The position numbers and the translations under genes are program-made. Positions 23,382-24,223 of a DNA stretch of 24,223 bases are shown one piece after another; the stretch's first letter is position 1, and every line of letters begins with the position of its first letter. The stretch is from an uncultured Shinella sp. (lineage in GTDB: Bacteria > Pseudomonadota > Alphaproteobacteria > Rhizobiales > Rhizobiaceae), in contig NZ_CAMLFY010000066.1 in assembly GCF_946479415.1 (NCBI RefSeq), positions 1 to 24,223 on the forward strand. Reading direction: 5' to 3'. The notes under the pieces were generated by a model, which had not been told where the DNA came from, made no database searches, and saw only the letters and a program-made list of their open reading frames with translations.

Positions 23382-23403
23382 AAGCCGCCTTTCGGGGCGG
23401 CTT
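23382..23403 (+). terminator. Intrinsic terminator between infC and rpmI
   Basis: An 8-bp stem AAGCCGCC/GGCGGCTT (23382-23389 with 23396-23403) with a TTTCGG loop is followed by TTCC. The last stem T residues extend to a TTTT run (23402-23405). It lies 28 bp after the infC stop, so rpmI-rplT probably has its own promoter or depends on read-through. Confidence 0.8.
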
Positions 23404-23444
23404 TTCCATTTTCGCCTCCGAAACCCCCGCTTTGCGGAATCCGG

Positions 23445-23514
23445 TTGCGCTTTCCGGGGACTTCGGTTACAAGCCGCCGTCCGAACGGTCCGGCAGGGCA
23501 TGCCGTGGCCGTTC
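23445..23514 (+). promoter_or_regulatory. Candidate rpmI-rplT promoter and leader hairpin
   Basis: TTGCGC (23445-23450), 17 bp and TACAAG (23468-23473) form a plausible promoter. Just downstream, GAACGG...CCGTTC (23483-23488 with 23509-23514) encloses a second stem CGGCA/TGCCG (23491-23495 with 23501-23505). The result is a two-tier hairpin early in the rpmI leader, about 60 nt before its ATG. A ribosomal-protein (L20) autoregulatory role is inference only. Confidence 0.45.
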
Positions 23515-23575
23515 TTTACGCTGGAGAGGCACTTTCGTCAGTGTCTCTCGAATTCAAGAAGAATGGAGTAGCAAA

Positions 23576-23779
23576 ATGCCCAAGATGAAGACGAAATCGT
23601 CTGCCAAGAAGCGGTTCAAGATCACCGCGACCGGCAAGGTCGTCGCTGCCGCTGCCGGCAAGCGCCACGGCATGATCAAGCGTTCCAACAAGTTCATTCG
23701 CGACGCACGCGGCACCATGGTGCTGGCCGAGCCGGATGGCAAGAAGGTGGTCAAGAACTACCTGCCGAACGGTCTCTGA
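23576..23779 (+). CDS. rpmI: 50S ribosomal protein L35
   Basis: This is the 67-residue L35 of the large ribosomal subunit. It begins [20 protein letters not shown] and contains [19 protein letters not shown], a very basic and fully family-typical sequence. The start is the ATG at 23576, following a GGAG (23564-23567) ribosome site. It is followed by rplT after 38 bp and is probably co-transcribed with it, while a terminator separates it from infC. Nothing is unusual in the protein. Confidence 0.97.
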   Translation: MPKMKTKSSAKKRFKITATGKVVAAAAGKRHGMIKRSNKFIRDARGTMVLAEPDGKKVVKNYLPNGL

Positions 23780-23817
23780 GACTAATCGCGCTTTTGAAAC
23801 GTTAAGGAGATCATGAC

Positions 23818-24222
23818 ATGGCACGTGTAAAACGCGGCGTAACTTCCCACGCCAAGCACAAGAAGACGCTGAAGGCAGCCAAGGGTTTCTACGGCCGCCG
23901 CAAGAACACCATCCGCGCCGCCAAGGCCGCGGTTGACCGTTCCAAGCAGTTTGCCTACCGCGACCGCAAGGTCAACAAGCGCAACTTCCGCGCTCTCTGG
24001 ATCCAGCGCATCAACGCTGCCGTCCGCGAGCACGGCCTGACCTACGGCCGCTTCATCGACGGCCTGAACAAGGCCGGCATCGAAGTTGACCGCAAGGTTC
24101 TGTCGGACATGGCGATCCATGAGACCGAAGCTTTCGGCGCGCTCGTCGCAGCCGCCAAGAAGGCTCTGGAATACCTCAAGGACGCCGGCACGAAGAACGA
24201 GTTTGAGACCGCCGTCAACTAA
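23818..24222 (+). CDS. rplT: 50S ribosomal protein L20
   Basis: This is the 134-residue L20, a 23S rRNA-binding protein needed early in 50S assembly and, in several bacteria, the translational repressor of its own operon. The sequence starts [20 protein letters not shown] and includes [20 protein letters not shown], then [20 protein letters not shown] and [14 protein letters not shown], all typical. The usual length is about 118-135. The start ATG at 23818 has AAGGAG (23804-23809). The stop TAA is at 24220-24222, one base from the window end, so downstream signals cannot be seen. Confidence 0.97.
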   Translation: MARVKRGVTSHAKHKKTLKAAKGFYGRRKNTIRAAKAAVDRSKQFAYRDRKVNKRNFRALWIQRINAAVREHGLTYGRFIDGLNKAGIEVDRKVLSDMAIHETEAFGALVAAAKKALEYLKDAGTKNEFETAVN

Positions 24223-24223
24223 C

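Overview
The window is GC-rich alphaproteobacterial chromosome, almost certainly Rhizobiales and most like Rhizobiaceae (Agrobacterium, Rhizobium, Ensifer, Shinella or Mycoplana type). The reasons are a beta-ketoadipate cluster with divergent pcaR and pcaIJF, a MbfA-type iron exporter behind an Irr/ICE-like box, a CtrA-type site, rhizobial intergenic palindromes, and an acetylpolyamine amidohydrolase whose residue numbering coincides with the Mycoplana ramosa enzyme as I remember it. These identifications come from reading the sequence and from memory of the families; no database search was run.

Left part (1-6143): aromatic catabolism. pobA (minus, cut by the left edge) and an AraC-type pobR (plus) are divergent. 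A small molybdopterin oxidoreductase gene follows, then the IclR-type pcaR (minus) divergent from pcaI-pcaJ-pcaF (plus). PobA turns 4-hydroxybenzoate into protocatechuate. PcaIJ and PcaF finish the beta-ketoadipate pathway to succinyl-CoA and acetyl-CoA. The ring-cleavage genes in between are not in this window. The pcaR/pcaI gap holds a perfect 17-bp inverted repeat containing two opposed promoter-like signals.

Middle (6144-17760): housekeeping and accessory genes. In order these are a mosaic palindromic repeat; ybaK; an M29 aminopeptidase coupled to a ProC-like reductase; a PecM-like exporter divergent from a MarR regulator with twin palindromic operators; a flavodoxin-fold reductase downstream of xseA; an XRE regulator divergent from a small membrane protein; aphA; two striking hairpins; a RhtA-like exporter; an OmpA-type lipoprotein; and a small P-loop protein.

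Right part (17796-24223): group III truncated haemoglobin and a YiiX-like hydrolase (minus); mbfA (plus) with a 34-residue membrane protein gene facing it; a decayed IS200-like element; a transglutaminase-like cysteine protease under a CtrA-type box; an ABHD10-like hydrolase; and the translation genes infC (AUU start), rpmI and rplT at the right edge.

I see no CRISPR array, tRNA, rRNA, prophage or obvious new multigene system. The interest lies in the regulatory architecture, a few genes that automatic callers would miss or mis-start, and two unexplained hairpins.
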